A DNA stretch of 18,513 nt from Gammaproteobacteria bacterium (GTDB lineage Bacteria > Pseudomonadota > Gammaproteobacteria > Poriferisulfidales > Poriferisulfidaceae): positions 1 through 18,513 of the forward strand of contig RKRZ01000041.1 of the NCBI GenBank assembly GCA_007571105.1. The letters are read 5' to 3'. Below, piece after piece: positions 7,437 to 14,429 of the stretch. A program made the translations under genes and the position numbers. The notes below the pieces were generated by a model, which had not been told where the DNA came from, did no database searches, and was given only the letters and a program-made list of their open reading frames with translations. Numbering within the stretch: the stretch's first letter is position 1; each line of letters begins with the position of its first letter.

Positions 7437-8608
7437 TGGCGCAGGACGCAATAGAGAATCTGGCTCCCTATGCAGCGAGTGCGGCCTTGTCCCGGGGCCG
7501 GCAATACACGGAAGAAGAGGACTCGCGTCGCCACCTGTATCAACGCGACTGCGATCGCATCATTCACGCCGCCGCCTTCCGCTGTCTGGAGGGCAAGGCG
7601 CAGGTGATGGTCAACCATGTGGCGGGGTCGTTTCGTACGCGACTGACCCACAGCATGGAAGTGGCCCGCCTGTCGCGCGCGCTGGCGCGTACCTTGCGCC
7701 TGAATGAGGATCTGGCGGAAGCGATTGCGCTGGCGCATGACCTGGGGCATACGCCCTTCAGTCATCCGGGGGAGGACGCATTGGACCGCTGCATGAAGGA
7801 CTATGGCGGTTTTGAGCACAACGTGCAGTCGCTGCGGGTGGTTGACAAGTTGGAGCACAAATATGCGCAGTTTCGCGGTCTGAACTTGAGTTTCGAGACC
7901 CGTGACGGACTGCTCAAGCGCTGCGCACGCGACATTGCCGAGAACCTGGGCGATGTCGGCGCACGGGTGCTGCGCGGGGAACGTGCGACGCTGGAGGCGC
8001 AGATTGTGAATCTGGCCGATCACATCAGTTACACCAATCACGATCTGGACGATGGGTTGCGCCTCGGGTTTTTGGAATTGGCGGAAGTGCAGGAGCTGGA
8101 ATTGTTTGCGCGAGCCTGGCAGGAGGCATCAAAACTGGCCCCGGATCTGTCCCGCCATTGCCTGTTGCACGAAACCAATCGTCGCATGATCGATCGGATG
8201 ATGAACGATCTGATTGTGACGACGCGCACACGCATTGAGAAGGCTGCGCCGGATTCGCTTGAGGCGGTGCGCACGCAAGACGAGGACCTGGCGGGATTCA
8301 GCGCCGAGATGCGTCACGCCCTGGCTCCGGTCACGCAGCTTCTGCACCGGCGGTACTACGATCATTTTGAGCTGGTGCGCACCCGCGAGATGGCGGTTCG
8401 GGTGATTGAAGGTCTGTTCGGCAGTTTTATGGATTGCCCGAAGTTATTGCCGGGCGATCTTCATGAGCGCGTGCAAATCAAGCAGGAAGCGCATGGGGAT
8501 GCCGGCTGCGCGCGTGTGGCGGCGGACTACATTGCAAGTCTGAGCGACCGCGCCATCCTGGCGGAATACCGCAAGGTATTCGGAGTTCCGGGAATTCCCG
8601 AACTGTAA
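7436..8608 (+). CDS. dgt: Deoxyguanosinetriphosphate triphosphohydrolase-like protein
   Basis: HD-domain hydrolase of the dGTPase-like family (390 residues). Characterised members split dNTPs into deoxynucleoside and triphosphate, controlling dNTP pools; the exact substrate here cannot be read from sequence. The N-terminal signature RIIHAAAFRCLEGKAQV (41-57) precedes the HD metal site: H72 in RTRLTHSMEVAR, H101-D102 in LAHDLGHTPFSHPGEDAL, and a later Asp in NLADHISYTNHDLDDG. The reading frame is open back to 7292, but the ATG at 7436 overlapping the aroB stop is the better start, because the extension would lie inside aroB. The aroK-aroB-dgt order is also seen in Betaproteobacteria. The length suits the shorter dGTPase-like type rather than the roughly 500-residue E. 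coli Dgt. Confidence 0.9.
   Translation: MAQDAIENLAPYAASAALSRGRQYTEEEDSRRHLYQRDCDRIIHAAAFRCLEGKAQVMVNHVAGSFRTRLTHSMEVARLSRALARTLRLNEDLAEAIALAHDLGHTPFSHPGEDALDRCMKDYGGFEHNVQSLRVVDKLEHKYAQFRGLNLSFETRDGLLKRCARDIAENLGDVGARVLRGERATLEAQIVNLADHISYTNHDLDDGLRLGFLELAEVQELELFARAWQEASKLAPDLSRHCLLHETNRRMIDRMMNDLIVTTRTRIEKAAPDSLEAVRTQDEDLAGFSAEMRHALAPVTQLLHRRYYDHFELVRTREMAVRVIEGLFGSFMDCPKLLPGDLHERVQIKQEAHGDAGCARVAADYIASLSDRAILAEYRKVFGVPGIPEL
8584..8604 (+). other. Hairpin at the 3' end of dgt
   Basis: AGTT-C-CGGG (8584-8592) pairs with CCCG-AACT (8597-8604) around an AATT loop, eight pairs with one bulged C, just before the dgt stop. It contains the perfect palindrome CGGGAATTCCCG. No T-run follows. It may weaken read-through or stabilise the upstream mRNA ahead of the separate glyQ promoter. 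Confidence 0.35.
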
Positions 8609-8624
8609 GTGCCCGGTTGCGCCC

Positions 8625-8633
8625 TGCTACAAT
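8625..8633 (+). promoter_or_regulatory. Extended -10 promoter of glyQS
   Basis: TGCTACAAT is an extended -10 (TGn plus TACAAT, 8628-8633) in the dgt-glyQ gap. No convincing -35 is seen, as is normal for extended -10 promoters. It predicts a transcript start near 8640 and a leader of about 25 bases to the ATG at 8665. It supports that start over in-frame codons upstream at 8617. Confidence 0.5.
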
Positions 8634-8664
8634 TTTCCGGCACGCCGCGCGCCCTCAATCTGCC

Positions 8665-9534
8665 ATGACCCTTCAGGACATTATTCGCCGGCTGGAGAGT
8701 TACTGGGCGCAAGCCGGTTGCGCCATCCTGCCGGCGCATGATCTGCCCATCGGCGCGGCAACCTTCCATCCCGAGACCTTTTTGCGCGCCATTGGACCGG
8801 AGCCGTGGCGCTGCGCTTTTGCCCAGCCGTGCCGGCGTCCGACGGACGGCCGCTATGGCGAAAACCCCAACCGTCTGCAACGCTACTATCAATTCCAGGT
8901 GGTTCTCAAGCCGTCGCCGGACGACATCCAGGAGCAATACCTGCAATCCCTGGTCGATTTGGGGATTTCGCTGGAGCAAAATGAAGTGCGCTTTGTGGAA
9001 GATGACTGGGAATCGCCAACCTTGGGGGCCTGGGGGCTGGGCTGGGAAGTGCAGCTCAACGGCATGGAGATCAGCCAGTTCACGTATTTCCAGCAGGCCG
9101 GAGGGCTGGAGTGCCGGCCGACCCTGGGCGAGATCACCTATGGGCTTGAGCGGATGGCGATGATTCTGCAGGATGTCGACAATGTCTTCGACCTGAGTTG
9201 GTGCGAGGGTCTGAGTTATCGTGACCTGTTTCACGAAAACGAGGTTCAGCACTCGGCGTACAACTTTGATCAGGCCGACACGGATGAGTTGATGCGCCAG
9301 TTCGATGCCTTGGAGCGCGAATGCGATCGGCTGATTGAGGCGGAATTGCCGCTGCCGGCCTACGAGCAGCTGGTGTTTTGCTCGCATGTGTTCAATCTGC
9401 TGGATGCCCGGCACGCGATCTCGGTGACCGAGCGGCAGCAGTACATTCTGTGCATTCGCCGCCGTGCACAGCAAGTCGCAGAACGGCATTACGCCTCGCG
9501 TGAGGCGCTTGGATTCCCGTTGGCCGCAACATGA
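8665..9534 (+). CDS. glyQ: Glycyl-tRNA synthetase alpha subunit
   Basis: Catalytic alpha chain of the bacterial alpha2beta2 glycyl-tRNA synthetase, which activates glycine and charges tRNA-Gly with the beta chain. It has 289 residues from the ATG at 8665. Conserved blocks are present: FHPETFLRAIGPEPW (34-48), RRPTDGRYGENPNRLQ (57-72), YYQFQVVLKPSP (74-85), VEDDWESPTLGAWGLGWEV (111-129), NGMEISQFTYFQQAGGLEC (132-150) and GEITYGLERMAM (155-166). Some normally conserved positions differ: LPAHDLPIGAAT replaces the usual QPxDxEVGAGT, and Q130 follows WEV where Trp is usual. The frame is open back to 8617, but the promoter at 8625-8633 and homology favour 8665. No Shine-Dalgarno is seen. The stop overlaps the glyS ATG (ATGA). 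Confidence 0.95.
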   Translation: MTLQDIIRRLESYWAQAGCAILPAHDLPIGAATFHPETFLRAIGPEPWRCAFAQPCRRPTDGRYGENPNRLQRYYQFQVVLKPSPDDIQEQYLQSLVDLGISLEQNEVRFVEDDWESPTLGAWGLGWEVQLNGMEISQFTYFQQAGGLECRPTLGEITYGLERMAMILQDVDNVFDLSWCEGLSYRDLFHENEVQHSAYNFDQADTDELMRQFDALERECDRLIEAELPLPAYEQLVFCSHVFNLLDARHAISVTERQQYILCIRRRAQQVAERHYASREALGFPLAAT

Positions 9535-11615
9535 GTGCCTCCGAGCCCGTGCTGTTTGAGCTTGGCACGGAAGAACTTCCCGCTCGTTCCATCGATGCGC
9601 TCAAGGATGCCCTGGGAGAAGCGCTTGCCACGGGCTTCAGGAATGCCGGCCTCAATTTCGGCGCACCCATTGAGACGTTTGCCTCCGTTCGGCGTCTGGC
9701 CGTCCGGATTCCGGATGTCCCCGCTGCGACGGTGGCCGGCACCGAACAGCGCAAGGGCCCGCAAGTCAGCGCCGCGTTTGATTCCTCTGGAGAGCCGACT
9801 CAAGCATTGTTGGGTTTTGCGCGAAGTTGCCAGGCGGATGAGGCGCAATTGGCGCGGTGGCGTGCTGGAGAGGACTGCCTGAAGACCGAGAAGGGGGAAT
9901 GGGTCACGTTCGAGCACACCATAGAACCGTGTGCGTGTGTGGAATTGCTGCCGGAGATTTGTAAAGCCGCCGTTGCCGACTTGGCTCTGGAGAAGCGCAT
10001 GCGCTGGGGCGTGGGTGAGGCAAGTTTTCTGCGGCCTGTCCGCTGGGTGGTGTTGTTGTATGGCGAACAGGAAGTGCCTGGAGAGATTTTGGGCGTCCCG
10101 AGCGGTCGCACAACACGGGGACATCGCCAGTTGGGTGCGGCGCAATGCGAATTGCCTTCGGCCGAGGCTTATGAAGAGTGTTTGCGAGAGACCGGCCATG
10201 TCTGGGTGGCGGGCAGAATCGAGGAAGTGCGGCGGCAGATCGATCAATTGCCGTTGAATGGGGCGGAGGTGCAGTGTTCGGAGACGAGATTGATGATTGG
10301 CTGCGCTAGTGCGGAATATCCGGTTGTTCTATGCGGGGAGATCGAGGCGGAGGACATGAACCTGCCCCCGGAAGTCATCCGCACGGTGCTCGAGGAGCAA
10401 CAAGGCTATTTCCCGACTGCTGCCTCCGACGGAGCTTTGTCGGCGCAGTTTGTCATGGTTGCGAATCAACCGGACCCTGAAGGCGCGATTGCGGCCGGCG
10501 CGGCCAGAGTGGTGCGGGCGCGCTTGCGCGATGCGGCGTTTTATCTGGAGCGGGACCGTCAGCGGCGATTGGACGAATGGGTTGCGGACCTGGCGCGCGT
10601 GACTTATCACCGCAAACTTGGGACCCTGCTCGAACGGGTCTCGCGTCTGGAGTCATTGGTTGCGCAGGTGGCCGAACTTTTGGATGTCGAGCCCGATCTT
10701 GCGCGGCGTGCTGCCCGATTGTGCAAGGCGGATTTGGGCACGGACCTGGTGCAGTCGTTTCCAAGCCTGCAGGGAATCGCCGGGGCCCGTTATGCCCGTG
10801 AAGGGGGCGAGGAGGAGGCGGTTTGCTGCGCCATTCGGGAACACTATCTGCCGCGCCGTGCAGACGACGACCTGCCAAACTCGGCTGCCGGATCGGCGTT
10901 GGCGCTGGCCGATCGGCTGGACATGCTGGCCGGAGTCTTTTGTGTGCAGGATGTGCCCACGGGCGCACGCGACCCGCTTGGGGTGAGACGGGCGGCTTAT
11001 GGCGTGTTGCGCCTGCTGGTCGAGCGCGATCTGGATCTGGATTTAAAACCTCTTGTTGCCGCCGCCGTCGCCGGCCAACCGGCCGCTTTGCATCGTGCCG
11101 AGGCCGCAGATGAGACGTTGCAGTACCTCAGCGATCGGATGCGCGGCTATTGCGTCGAGCAGGGTCAGGACAAGGACACGATCGAAGCCGTTTTGGCCAT
11201 CTGCTCAAGCCGCCCGCTTGAAGCCCTGCAACGGATGCGGGCAATCATGCAGATGAAAGGGCGTCCGCAGATGACCCCGTTGAGCGAAACGCACAAACGC
11301 ATTCGAAACATCTTGCGCGAGGCGGAGGAAGTGTCTGGCGACGTGCAGCAGGACGGGTTGATTGAAGAGAGCGAGCAGGTACTGGCGCGGTGCCTGAAGG
11401 AATCCGAAAATCAGATTCAGGAAGATTGTGCGCAGGGGCGTTTTGAGGCGGCGCTGGAGCAGTTACTGGAGTTGGCGGCGCCGGTGGCGGAATTCTTTGA
11501 TCAGGTGCTGGTGATGGCGGAAGAGGAGCAAATACGGCATAATCGCTTGCGTTTATTGCGCCAGGTGCATGAGGTATTTTTGCGGGTGGCTGATTTTTCG
11601 CGCTTGCAGATCTGA
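9531..11615 (+). CDS. glyS: Glycyl-tRNA synthetase beta subunit
   Basis: Beta chain of the alpha2beta2 glycyl-tRNA synthetase; it binds tRNA-Gly and is needed for charging. It has 694 residues, typical for the family. The N-terminal signature FELGTEELPAR (9-19) is clear. Then come FASVRRLAVRI, KGEW, LEKRMRWG (the usual MRWG), FLRPVRW and RGHRQLG. The middle HD-like region has KLGTLLERVSRLESL, RAARLCKADLGTDLVQSFPSLQGIAGARYA, GSALALADRLDMLAGVFCVQDVPTGARDPLGVRRAA. The C-terminal DALR-like anticodon-binding part ends with NRLRLLRQVHEVFLRVADFSRLQ. It starts at ATG 9531, overlapping the glyQ stop, so the subunits are probably translationally coupled. gmhB follows after 11 bp. Confidence 0.97.
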   Translation: MSASEPVLFELGTEELPARSIDALKDALGEALATGFRNAGLNFGAPIETFASVRRLAVRIPDVPAATVAGTEQRKGPQVSAAFDSSGEPTQALLGFARSCQADEAQLARWRAGEDCLKTEKGEWVTFEHTIEPCACVELLPEICKAAVADLALEKRMRWGVGEASFLRPVRWVVLLYGEQEVPGEILGVPSGRTTRGHRQLGAAQCELPSAEAYEECLRETGHVWVAGRIEEVRRQIDQLPLNGAEVQCSETRLMIGCASAEYPVVLCGEIEAEDMNLPPEVIRTVLEEQQGYFPTAASDGALSAQFVMVANQPDPEGAIAAGAARVVRARLRDAAFYLERDRQRRLDEWVADLARVTYHRKLGTLLERVSRLESLVAQVAELLDVEPDLARRAARLCKADLGTDLVQSFPSLQGIAGARYAREGGEEEAVCCAIREHYLPRRADDDLPNSAAGSALALADRLDMLAGVFCVQDVPTGARDPLGVRRAAYGVLRLLVERDLDLDLKPLVAAAVAGQPAALHRAEAADETLQYLSDRMRGYCVEQGQDKDTIEAVLAICSSRPLEALQRMRAIMQMKGRPQMTPLSETHKRIRNILREAEEVSGDVQQDGLIEESEQVLARCLKESENQIQEDCAQGRFEAALEQLLELAAPVAEFFDQVLVMAEEEQIRHNRLRLLRQVHEVFLRVADFSRLQI

Positions 11616-11626
11616 AGGAGAATGCG

Positions 11627-12169
11627 ATGAAATTAATCATTCTGGACCGCGACGGAGTCCTGAACGAGGAGCGGGAGGATTACATCAAGTCTCCAGAAGA
11701 GTGGGAGCCTATTGAAAGTAGTATGAGTGCTGTGGCGCGGCTGAATGAGGCCGGATACAGCGTGGTGCTTGCAACCAACCAATCAGTGATCGGGCGCGGC
11801 ATTATCGATATGGCTATGTTGAACAAAATTCATCAGAAGATGCACAGCACGCTGGGTCGCCATGGCGGTTGGGTGGATGCCATTTATTTCTGCCCGGATG
11901 CGCCGGATGCGAATTGCGATTGCCGCAAACCGAAGCCCGGACTGCTGTATGAAATCGCACGCCGCTGCAAGACGGAATTGGCGGACGTGTGGATGGTCGG
12001 GGATGCCCTGGCGGATGTCCAGGCGGCTCTGGCGGGTGGCGCCAAACCGGCGCTGGTGCGCACCGGATATGGCGCGAAGACGGAGGAGGAAGGGAATCTG
12101 CCGGACGAGATTCCGATCTTTGACAATCTGCATGACTTTGTTGTCAATCTTCTGCAACCCTCGGAATAA
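11627..12169 (+). CDS. gmhB: D-glycero-beta-D-manno-heptose-1,7-bisphosphate 7-phosphatase
   Basis: HAD-family phosphatase (180 residues) that removes the 7-phosphate from heptose bisphosphate between the kinase and adenylyltransferase steps of HldE, on the way to ADP-heptose for LPS. The nucleophile motif DRDGVLN is at 7-13 (D7, D9). Motif II is ATNQS (49-53), the basic motif is RKPKPG (100-105) and the acidic motif is VGDALADVQAA. The zinc-loop region reads C89-P-D91-A-P-D-A-N-C97-D-C99. The His found at the second ligand position in E. coli-type GmhB is replaced by Asp. A strong Shine-Dalgarno AAGGAG (11615-11620) is well spaced from the ATG. The placement after glyQS and before plsC is common in Beta- and Gammaproteobacteria. 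Confidence 0.94.
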   Translation: MKLIILDRDGVLNEEREDYIKSPEEWEPIESSMSAVARLNEAGYSVVLATNQSVIGRGIIDMAMLNKIHQKMHSTLGRHGGWVDAIYFCPDAPDANCDCRKPKPGLLYEIARRCKTELADVWMVGDALADVQAALAGGAKPALVRTGYGAKTEEEGNLPDEIPIFDNLHDFVVNLLQPSE

Positions 12170-12175
12170 TTCAGG

Positions 12176-12889
12176 ATGGCGGTTCTCGCCTCCGCCTTTT
12201 TTTATCTCGGCATCGTTCTGATCACGCTGCTGGTGGGGGGGCTGGCTCCTTTTGTGTGGCTGTTGCCGCCGCGGATGAGCTATTGGCTCATGACGCGCTG
12301 GAATGTATTTGCCTTGTGGTGGGTCGGAGTGTGTTGCGGAGTGCGCTACACCGTCCTCGGCCGAGAAAATATTCCCTCCCAAGGCCCCTATGTCGTGCTG
12401 GCCAATCACCAGTCCGCATTCGAGACAATTCTGATGGCGATCTTGTTCCCGCAGCCGGCCTTTGTCCTCAAAAGAGCCCTGTTGCGAATCCCGTTCTTCG
12501 GATGGGGCATGGCCGCCTGCCGGCCGATCGCCATTGATCGGGGGGCTCCGATGCGCAGCCTGAGGCAGTTGTTCGATAAAGGCCAGAAGCGGTTGGAGAA
12601 CGGGGAGGTGATCATTATTTTTCCGGAAGGGACGCGAATGCCGACAGGCAATCCCGGAAATTGGCAGGCAGGGGGAGCCAACCTCGCATCCCGAGCCGGG
12701 GTGCCCGTAGTTCCGATGGCCCACAACGCAGGGCATTTCTGGCCGCCCGGATTTCTCAAGCGTCCCGGGCAAGTAACCGTCAGTGTGGGGCCGCCGATTT
12801 CCTCACAAGGACTGTCCGCTCAAGAACTGAACGAACAAGTCCGAATCTGGATTGAGGCCCATGGAGCGGCTCTGGACCCTCCAATGTAA
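12176..12889 (+). CDS. plsC: 1-acyl-sn-glycerol-3-phosphate acyltransferase
   Basis: Inner-membrane acyltransferase (237 residues) that converts lysophosphatidic acid to phosphatidic acid. The N-terminus has a hydrophobic segment (about 5-30) and a second at about 42-55. The active site is NHQSAFE with H78 and E83, an HX4E variant of the usual HX4D that is known in proteobacterial members. Further motifs are KRALLRIPFFGWG (99-111), the FPEGTR block (149-154) and GVPVVPMAHNAG (175-186). The start at ATG 12176 is six bases after the gmhB stop; no normally spaced Shine-Dalgarno is present, so coupling to gmhB is likely. The gene ends only four bases from the end of the convergent aldo/keto reductase gene. 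Confidence 0.93.
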   Translation: MAVLASAFFYLGIVLITLLVGGLAPFVWLLPPRMSYWLMTRWNVFALWWVGVCCGVRYTVLGRENIPSQGPYVVLANHQSAFETILMAILFPQPAFVLKRALLRIPFFGWGMAACRPIAIDRGAPMRSLRQLFDKGQKRLENGEVIIIFPEGTRMPTGNPGNWQAGGANLASRAGVPVVPMAHNAGHFWPPGFLKRPGQVTVSVGPPISSQGLSAQELNEQVRIWIEAHGAALDPPM

Positions 12890-12893
12890 GGGA

Positions 12894-13934
12894 TCAGGGG
12901 GCCGGGTTCGGCAAGGTCTCGTGAATGGCGTCGATTTCCTGAAGCGCCGCGTCTGACAGAACCACGGACGCACTGTCCAAATCCTCATCCAGTTGCGCCA
13001 GCGTGGTGGCGCCAATAATGACGCTGCCGACGAAGGCTTGCTGGCGCACAAAGGCCAGTGCCAGGGTGGCGGGACTCAATTCGAGTTGCTGCGCGAGGGC
13101 GACATAGCGATCCGTCGCGTCAAGGACTTGTTGGCTGTTATAGCGAGTAAACCACTCCGGCCAGCGGTTCAGTCGCGCTCCCGCCTCCGCCGCGTCCGGA
13201 TATTTGCCGGTCAAGCGCCCGAAGGCCAGAGGTGAATACGCGAGCAGCGGGCACCGCTCTCGAATGGCGATCTCCGCCAAGCCGACCTCAAAGCTTCGAT
13301 TCAGCAGGTTGTATGGGTTCTGGATCGAAATGATGCGGGGCTGTCCCTGCGTCTGCGCGATGCGCAGATACTCCAGCATGCCCCAGGGAGTTTCATTGGA
13401 GACGCCGAGGTGGCGAACCTTCCCCGCTTCGATCAAATCCACAAGTGCTTCATAAGTCTCCTCGATCGGAATGGTTTCCGGCTCTTCGACGTGCCGATAG
13501 CCCAGCGAGCCGAAATAGTTGCTTGAGCGTTCCGGCCAATGCACCTGATACAGGTCGATGTAGTCCGTGCGCAGGCGCTGCAGGCTGTCCTCCACCGCCT
13601 GCGTGATGTGCGCGGCATTCAGGCGCGGCCCGCCGCGCAGATAACGCATACTCTCCGAAGGGCCGGCGACCTTGGTGGCCAGGATGATCTGGTCGCGCGG
13701 GATGCGGGTGCCGGCAATCCAGCTTCCGATATGGCTCTCGGTCAGCCCCTGGGTTTCGGCCCGCGGCGGGATGGCGTACATTTCCGCCGTGTCGATGAAA
13801 TTGACTCCGCGCTCAAACGCACGGTCCAGTTGCTGATGCGCATCAGTTTTGCTGTTCTGTTCGCCAAAGGTCATGGTGCCGAGGCACAGCGCGCTGACCT
13901 TCAAATCCGTATTGCCGAGCGGGCGGTATTCCAC
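12894..13934 (-). CDS. tas: Tas-like NADP-dependent aldo/keto reductase
   Basis: Cytoplasmic aldo/keto reductase (346 residues) closely resembling E. coli Tas (YgdS) throughout: LGTMTFGEQNS, IDTAEMYAIPPRAETQGLTE, LYQVHWPER, GVSNETPWG, IQNPYNLLNRSFEVGLAEI, FTRYNSQQ and LAFVRQQ. The AKR tetrad is present: D48, Y53, K88 and H132. The physiological substrate of Tas proteins is not settled; E. coli tas was found as a suppressor of tyrosine auxotrophy. The start is GTG at 13934 (N-terminus MEYRPLG), eight bases after the ferredoxin gene stop, so the two are probably cotranscribed. Only a weak AGG precedes the start. The similarity to Tas is from memory; another AKR subfamily is possible. Confidence 0.88.
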   Translation of the reverse strand: MEYRPLGNTDLKVSALCLGTMTFGEQNSKTDAHQQLDRAFERGVNFIDTAEMYAIPPRAETQGLTESHIGSWIAGTRIPRDQIILATKVAGPSESMRYLRGGPRLNAAHITQAVEDSLQRLRTDYIDLYQVHWPERSSNYFGSLGYRHVEEPETIPIEETYEALVDLIEAGKVRHLGVSNETPWGMLEYLRIAQTQGQPRIISIQNPYNLLNRSFEVGLAEIAIRERCPLLAYSPLAFGRLTGKYPDAAEAGARLNRWPEWFTRYNSQQVLDATDRYVALAQQLELSPATLALAFVRQQAFVGSVIIGATTLAQLDEDLDSASVVLSDAALQEIDAIHETLPNPAP

Positions 13935-13942
13935 AATGTTGC

Positions 13943-14248
13943 CTACAAACGCAAGTCCAGCACCGGAGTTCCTCCGATCAGGTGCTCCTCGATAATCCGG
14001 TCGATGTCTTCCCGGCTGTCGTAGCGATACCAGACGTTATCCGGGTAGACCACCACGATCGGACCTTCGGCGCAACGGTCCAGACAGCCGGCCTGATTAA
14101 TTCGAACCTGCCCCGGACCGTGCACGCCCAATTCCTTACAGCGCTGCTTGGCGTAATCCCGCATCGCCTGCGCGTCATGATCTTGGCAGCAGGCCTCGTC
14201 ATCGCGATGATTGACGCAGAAAAAAGCGTGATAACGGTAGTAACTCAT
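13943..14248 (-). CDS. Thioredoxin-like [2Fe-2S] ferredoxin
   Basis: Small protein of 101 residues matching the thioredoxin-fold [2Fe-2S] ferredoxin family, related to NuoE C-terminal domains and Shethna-type proteins. The candidate cluster ligands are C11, C20 or C21, C55 and C59. The second pair sits in the typical NQAGCLDRCAEGPIVVVYPD stretch (51-70). C37 and the second Cys of the C20-C21 pair are extra. It is likely a soluble electron carrier, but its partner is unknown. It lies between tRNA-Leu (24 bp upstream) and the tas-like gene (8 bp downstream), all on the minus strand. The ATG at 14248 has no Shine-Dalgarno, and no promoter fits between it and the tRNA. Confidence 0.9.
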   Translation of the reverse strand: MSYYRYHAFFCVNHRDDEACCQDHDAQAMRDYAKQRCKELGVHGPGQVRINQAGCLDRCAEGPIVVVYPDNVWYRYDSREDIDRIIEEHLIGGTPVLDLRL

Positions 14249-14272
14249 GGGTCAGGGTTTTGATTTCGGGGC

Positions 14273-14360
14273 TGGTACCGAGAGTGGGACTCGAACCCAC
14301 ACGGGGGGCTGCCCCACCGGATTTTGAGTCCGGCGCGTCTACCAATTCCGCCATCTCGGC
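14273..14360 (-). tRNA. tRNA-Leu, anticodon CAA
   Basis: The minus strand folds into a class II tRNA of 88 nt including an encoded CCA. The acceptor stem is GCCGAGA/TCTCGGT (pair 1-72 is G-U), followed by A73 and CCA at 14275-14273. The D arm is GCG with the AATTGGTAGA loop. The anticodon stem is CCGGA/TCCGG around loop CTCAAAA, giving anticodon CAA for UUG codons. The long variable arm has GGGG/CCCC pairs, and the T arm is GTGGG-TTCGAGT-CCCAC. The long variable arm and anticodon identify it as leucine. It sits between waaF and the ferredoxin gene on the same strand. Its own promoter is not obvious. Confidence 0.96.
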
Positions 14361-14429
14361 GTCCAGTCCATACGGCAAACCGCATCTCTCGGCTTGCTCG
14401 CGCAACTCATTTTAGAGCAACGCACCTTT

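Noticed and set aside
6315..7451. A 378-codon open frame on the minus strand opposite aroB
   Set aside because: Antisense shadow of aroB; composition is rich in Arg, Gln and His with no motifs.
8527..9489. A 320-codon open frame on the minus strand opposite glyQ
   Set aside because: Shadow of the dgt end and glyQ; no domain or start signal.
12411..12428. Loss of the catalytic Asp in PlsC (HX4E instead of HX4D)
   Set aside because: The Glu variant is known in proteobacterial PlsC proteins, so it is not evidence for inactivation.
11783..12772. A 329-codon open frame on the minus strand opposite gmhB and plsC
   Set aside because: Covers two real genes on the other strand and has low-complexity composition.
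14199..14405. 68-codon frame containing MAELVDAPDSKSGG
   Set aside because: This is the translation of the tRNA-Leu gene, a well-known false protein call.
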